NCBI GenBank assembly: GCA_026415975.1
Contig: JAOAFZ010000002.1
Location: 220,888-284,887 of the forward strand
Direction: 5' to 3'
Length of the DNA: 64,000 nucleotides
Source: Patescibacteria group bacterium
Lineage (GTDB): Bacteria; Patescibacteriota; Microgenomatia; UBA1406; GWC2-37-13
Part shown: positions 60,701-64,000 of the stretch, piece by piece
Position numbering within the stretch: position 1 is the stretch's first letter
Layout of the letters: the number at the start of each line of letters is the position of its first letter
Position numbers and translations under genes: made by a program
Notes under the pieces: model-generated
Told to the model about the DNA's origin: nothing
Databases searched by the model: none
Seen by the model: only the letters and a program-made list of their open reading frames with translations

Positions 60701-63700
60701 CTTGCCGGATTCAGACGGAGTTATTTGTCTTGACAGCGGTAACTGTACGAGCGTGGGCGGAACAGTTACGGTCAGCACCCCCGGTACGACTAACCGCATT
60801 CCTCGATTCACTGGTGCCCAGACGATCGCAGATGGCTCAATCCAAGACGAATATGCTTCAGGTGCCCGGGTATTTATCGACGCATCGGGTAATGTGAGCG
60901 TCGGCGATCCAACTCCTGATGCACTCTTTACCGTCGGAGTATCCAGCCAGTTCCAAGTGAATGGTACTGGAGATATTACCGCCCGAAATTTTACCACTTC
61001 CGGCGATATTACCGGAACGTCAGGATCTGAAATAAGCGGATTTGACACCATTAATGGCGCAGTAATTACCGGAGGTGTGCTATCCGGCGGAACATACACC
61101 AATACCGGGCTCCAGGTGACCGGAAGCTATCAGGTACAGATTCCTGATTCAAACAGCTTCACAATCTTCGACGGAACCCAGGATATTTTCACACTTACGG
61201 ATGGCGGCTCCGGAGGCGATCTGTCAGCACTCAGAAACCTCACTGCAAGCGGTGTTATAACATTTTCAGGTCTCTCCAGCGGTCCCCTACGTTCAAATGC
61301 CGGTCTGCTCGAAACCGGTGACACCGCGCTTGGATCTGAAACGACCGGAAACTATGTCGCAACAATTACCGCTGGCAATGGAATATCACAAAGCGGAAGC
61401 GGCTTTGAAAATGCGAACGTGACTGTTTCGTTAGGCAACCTTGCCACAGACTGGGTTCAATCCGGAGCTGGTGACCTCGTTCTTTCAAACGCCAACTCTC
61501 AATTAGTAATTATGGGAGAAGATGGAACAAACCTTGCAACCTTCAACGTTGCTTCCCTATCGGGTCCCCAGTCATATACGTTCCCCAACGAGAGCGGAGA
61601 GGTCTGTCTCTCCACAGGAAACTGTCTTACTGCAACAAATACGGTAACTTCGCCCGGCGGGACAGTAAACCGTCTCGCACGTTTTTCTAACACACTGGAA
61701 ATAAGCGACTCAGCGATCACTGATACCGGATCACTGGTAACCATAGCATCTAATGTGGATATCACAGGCACCTCAGTACAACTTTCCGGATTTACTACCG
61801 GGGTATTGCAACTTGATATAAATGGGAATATTAGCTCTAACCCGGTGAATCTCGGTGGAGGTCCATCATTCATTACCGGGACTCTCGGAGTAGCAAACGG
61901 GGGTACCGGTGCAACAACTTTTACACCAAATGCGGTTCTTTTCGGCAATGGAACTGCGGCACTTCAAACTACAGTAGCACCAACAGGCGGCCAGGTATTA
62001 CTCGGAAATGCAAGTGGCATACCAACATTCACTACACTGTCCGGAGATATACTGGTTAACTCTAGCGGCGTTACCACCGTGCAACCGAATTCCGTCACTC
62101 TGGGAACAGATACAACCGGTAATTACGTTTTGGGGCTTACAGACGGTAGTGGTATTACCTCGACAGGCACACCGGGTGAGGGCTGGTCACCTACGCTGAA
62201 TTTGGGAAATCTTACAGCAGACTGGCAGCAATCAGGAGCATTTGACATTGTATTGAATAATGCAGATTCTGAACTGCGCATCGAGAGCTCAAATGGCAAC
62301 GACTTCTTCGGCACAATAGATGTGGGTATTCTTACCGGTGACCGCACCTATACATTTCCGGACGATAGCGGTGAAATCTGTCTTGATTCCGGTAATTGTC
62401 TCACATCAACAAACTCGGTGACTTCGCCAGGTGGTGACGTCGGACGACTTGCAAGGTTTACCGCTGCACGGGAAATCGATGATTCTTCCATTCTCGACAC
62501 CGGTGGCACAGTCACTATCGAGGCGAGTCTTACTGTAACCGGAAGCGCAATCGATTTTTCCGGCTACACTGCAGGAGTATTGCAGACTGATGCTGATGGT
62601 GACGTAACTGCAGCCCCTCTTAATCTGGCAAGTGGAACAACCTACGTAACGGGTATTCTTCCCGTAGAAAACGGAGGAACCGGTTTAGGGACAGTTACCG
62701 GAAATGGTGTCCTTTACGGAGCAGGTACTGGAGCCTTACAGGTTACAGCAGCACCTACCGGAGGGCAGGTACTCCTGGGCAATAGCTCCGGTGTCCCCAC
62801 GTTCACCACGCTTACCGGCGATGTATTTGTAAGCGATTCAGGAGTCACTACAATTCAGGCCAATTCAGTTGCACTTGGGACTGACACTACCGGGAACTAT
62901 GTAGGGAACGTGGCTGCAGGGAGCGGTATTTCCGTAAGTGGTACTCCAGGTGAAGCATTCACACCTTCAGTGGCATTAGGGAGCCTTACCGCTAACTGGA
63001 TTCAGTCAGGCGCATGGGATATCCGGCTGGAGAATGCCGACTCGGAATTGCAGATTATGAGTGCCGACGGAGCTTCGTTTTTCGGCACCATAGATGTCAC
63101 TACACTCACGACAGACCAGGTTTACACATTCCCGGATGCCTCTGGAGAAGTCTGTTTAACTACCGGCAACTGTCTTGACGATACCAACAGTGTCACTTCA
63201 CCAGGAGGGATTGTCGGAAACCTTGCACGATTTACGGGAACCCGCGAAATAGACGACTCAATAATCTCTGATTCAGGCTCTCTTATCACCGTTGGAGGTG
63301 ACCTTACCGTTACAGGGACAAATATTACATTCTCCGGATTCGGCGTAGGCATCCTACAAACAAATACTTCTGGCGTGGTTACAGCCGGACCGGTAAATCT
63401 GGCAGGAGGGGCCTCTATTATAACGGGCACTCTTCCTGTTGGGAACGGAGGTACCGGACGTTCTACAATTACACCGAATACGGTACTCTTCGGAAACGGT
63501 TCGGGGACAGTAAGCCTGACTGCAGCACCCACCGGTGGACAGGTACTTATGGGAAATGCAGGTGGTGTTCCCACTTTTACTTCACTAAGTGGCGATGTTA
63601 CAGTATCGGATTCGGGTGTGACCACGATTGGAGCAAATGCAGTAACACTTGGTACAGATACTGTTGGTAATTACGTAACCAGCATTACGAACGGAAACGG

Positions 63701-64000
63701 AATCAGTTCGTCCGGTACTCCTGGAGAAGGCTGGTCACCCCAGCTTGATCTTGCCCCTCTGACCGCGAACTGGGTACAGGGTGGAGCATATGATGTCATC
63801 TTCGATAACCAGGATGCCGAGCTTCTGATCCGATCTGCAGATGGTGCATCCTTCTACGGTACATTCGATACAACCACACTCACTGCCGATCGCACGTACA
63901 CGTTCCCCGATGCCTCCGGTACGGTAGCAGTATCGGCAAGCAGCCCCATTGCCCTGAGTGCATCCGGAGATATCTCCTGTCCAACCTGTGTAACGAGTGT
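57726..64000 (+). CDS. giant secreted beta-repeat (tail-fibre-like) protein, 5' part
   Basis: Open from the ATG at 57726 to the window end: at least 2,091 codons without a stop. A signal peptide (LQILILLVLLPVVFAVP) is followed by beta-strand repeats. Seven copies of YTFPDxSGEVCLxTGNC-like blocks have their Tyr codons at 58920, 59862, 60696, 61575, 62349, 63123 and 63897; in the seventh the Cys part is lost. Between them come VTSPGGxxxxLARF, GNGGTG, TFTSLSGDV and NxVTLGTDTxGNYV blocks. Such giant proteins are common in CPR genomes and are thought to be surface adhesins or fibres. The C-terminus lies outside the window. Confidence 0.88.
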   Translation, partial: MTFRHQALISLQILILLVLLPVVFAVPLVTEMSSGLGLIDRNGVRPDTSLSGRDIPQVLAEFDENSLSATISPKVAFNIATAFADNIYAESELYVGGRSFFLDNISAPNVVYSVQVGTGLALEGTQDVTITNTGVLSIQGEAGDVEFTAGEGIEINGTEIRNTGVTSLQGQTGPVQFTAGEGIVISGTTISVENEIITQALISLAFDNTKLLAGGTQGSVSFVSGDGITLVPDAATNTVVINSQNPAPGFKDTGSVVQLINTTDSLTIGSESAPSRFNVGSTNGFQVSDSGAIVAATGINTSGNIRFSDITNGLLRVDIDGNVGIATAFTDFEVPLIFGNGFSRVVDTITLGNFTADWIQSGQYDIILANDSSELLIQGNGSSFYGRFDVGTLTANRTYTFPDDSGEVCLITGNCAGAGGGVTTTGGSLGRVPRFNTTQEIGDGSIQDEYPSGVRVTIDNAGLVGIGTTTPAYTLDVGGDIRVADGSLMLLGSQAVEPGTAPNGAMYYNTSTGTLRCRVAGTWANCDTSLDDSITGTAFEGQIAFFSSSETLSGSYNLFWDSVTNRLGIGTSTPGATFTVGSSNEFQITSAGTISAATGITSSGIITFSGLSTGPVRSSGGVLGVGDITLGIETAGNFVETLTAGNGIAITGAGVESANPTVALGPLTGDWNQTGALDIILNNADSELRFRSADGATFYGTLDVGTLTSSATYTFPPITAASAEVCLSTGNCLSVGGTVTSPGGTTNRIAKFTGANTIDDSLISDNGTIVTVNGDFAVTGISSFAGNVDGGGTAAISNFTTINGANISGGTLSGGNVSDGTLSGGDYSAGGLVAPGAYAIRIGDGTSLSLFDGTQTIFSVSDDGLTGTLVVNTITTSNISAFTALGDITGTASSDISGFQTINGATISGGSLEGGTLTGGTYADTGATVSGAFDLTIGNGDAFRISDGTNTILNITDAGTTTNISRINTLVFGSTLTGTIDLAVLGQNRVYTLPDSDGVICLDSGNCTSVGGTVTVSTPGTTNRIPRFTGAQTIADGSIQDEYASGARVFIDASGNVSVGDPTPDALFTVGVSSQFQVNGTGDITARNFTTSGDITGTSGSEISGFDTINGAVITGGVLSGGTYTNTGLQVTGSYQVQIPDSNSFTIFDGTQDIFTLTDGGSGGDLSALRNLTASGVITFSGLSSGPLRSNAGLLETGDTALGSETTGNYVATITAGNGISQSGSGFENANVTVSLGNLATDWVQSGAGDLVLSNANSQLVIMGEDGTNLATFNVASLSGPQSYTFPNESGEVCLSTGNCLTATNTVTSPGGTVNRLARFSNTLEISDSAITDTGSLVTIASNVDITGTSVQLSGFTTGVLQLDINGNISSNPVNLGGGPSFITGTLGVANGGTGATTFTPNAVLFGNGTAALQTTVAPTGGQVLLGNASGIPTFTTLSGDILVNSSGVTTVQPNSVTLGTDTTGNYVLGLTDGSGITSTGTPGEGWSPTLNLGNLTADWQQSGAFDIVLNNADSELRIESSNGNDFFGTIDVGILTGDRTYTFPDDSGEICLDSGNCLTSTNSVTSPGGDVGRLARFTAAREIDDSSILDTGGTVTIEASLTVTGSAIDFSGYTAGVLQTDADGDVTAAPLNLASGTTYVTGILPVENGGTGLGTVTGNGVLYGAGTGALQVTAAPTGGQVLLGNSSGVPTFTTLTGDVFVSDSGVTTIQANSVALGTDTTGNYVGNVAAGSGISVSGTPGEAFTPSVALGSLTANWIQSGAWDIRLENADSELQIMSADGASFFGTIDVTTLTTDQVYTFPDASGEVCLTTGNCLDDTNSVTSPGGIVGNLARFTGTREIDDSIISDSGSLITVGGDLTVTGTNITFSGFGVGILQTNTSGVVTAGPVNLAGGASIITGTLPVGNGGTGRSTITPNTVLFGNGSGTVSLTAAPTGGQVLMGNAGGVPTFTSLSGDVTVSDSGVTTIGANAVTLGTDTVGNYVTSITNGNGISSSGTPGEGWSPQLDLAPLTANWVQGGAYDVIFDNQDAELLIRSADGASFYGTFDTTTLTADRTYTFPDASGTVAVSASSPIALSASGDISCPTCVTS
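61575..64000 (+). repeat. 774-bp (258-codon) tandem repeats in giant gene
   Basis: The last four YTFPD blocks are spaced exactly 774 bp (61575, 62349, 63123, 63897), giving three full units and the start of a fourth. Earlier spacing is irregular (942, 834, 879 bp). The units are similar but clearly diverged at the DNA level. Confidence 0.85.

Noticed and set aside
59246..63625. Several minus-strand open frames of up to 172 codons
   Set aside because: They are antisense shadows of the giant beta-repeat gene, and the Pro/Val-rich products mirror its Gly/Thr repeats.

Overview
The window looks like a chromosome fragment of a Candidate Phyla Radiation (Patescibacteria) bacterium, most likely of the Microgenomates kind. 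The reasons are tightly packed small genes, the DUF2207 protein with a poly-Gly tail, PEGA, FN3, cohesin/dockerin and tail-fibre-like surface proteins, stand-alone CPR-type hypotheticals, and the form of ribosomal protein L28. The lineage call is inference. The genetic code is standard: TGA is used as stop, including in several ATGA gene overlaps. I saw no insertion sequence, integrase, phage module or CRISPR array.

Layout. 0-11.8 kb: end of a TraG/VirD4-type ATPase, a YtxH protein, small enzymes, YchF, a GT2 glycosyltransferase, DsbB, a sortase, peptide deformylase, L28 and a site-2 protease. 11.9-22 kb, almost all minus strand: an exported-protein locus with three FN3-like Cys-motif proteins, three cohesin-like proteins (one with an LPGTG motif), a Cys-rich dockerin protein and a 715-residue-class Cys-rich surface protein. 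22-26.6 kb: a small HTH protein, an M50-like membrane protein, a coiled-coil pair and Pth. 26.6-33.4 kb: an operon of GT4, P-loop kinase-like and GH15-like genes, then a GH18-like protein, an M28 peptidase and unknowns. 33.5-40 kb: transaldolase, an SdrD-B-like protein, a glutaredoxin with a Pro/Ala tail, a Cys/Met-metabolism PLP enzyme, two apparently catalytically dead proteins and a GT4. 40-44.6 kb: four tRNAs, DUF2207, a nucleotidyltransferase and SSB. 45-50.3 kb: M24 peptidase, WecG/TagA transferase, MreB, a PEGA protein, and a second sortase directly behind a tRNA-Arg. 50.3-56.8 kb: an F1-ATPase operon. 56.8-57.7 kb: an AT-rich gene-free stretch. 57.7-64 kb: the start of a giant repeat surface protein that runs off the window.

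The most striking item is the F1-ATPase operon (50313-56832). It encodes alpha, beta, gamma, delta, epsilon and b subunits with intact catalytic motifs. No a subunit is encoded. The c position is taken by a 266-residue exported protein whose C-terminal hairpin resembles subunit c, including the RNP loop, but has Val where the ion-binding carboxylate should be, and which carries a predicted extracellular domain. This suggests an F1 motor coupled to something other than an ordinary ion-driven rotor.

A second theme is transcription. At least sixteen genes have a -10 hexamer ending only 5-8 nt before the start codon, so leaderless mRNAs look like the normal mode here. One palindromic AGTATACT appears to serve two divergent genes at once. 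A third theme is surface assembly: DsbB, two sortases, cohesin/dockerin modules, a shared [TS]RAS juxtamembrane motif and a four-Cys C-terminal motif fit together as a disulfide-stabilised cell-surface system.
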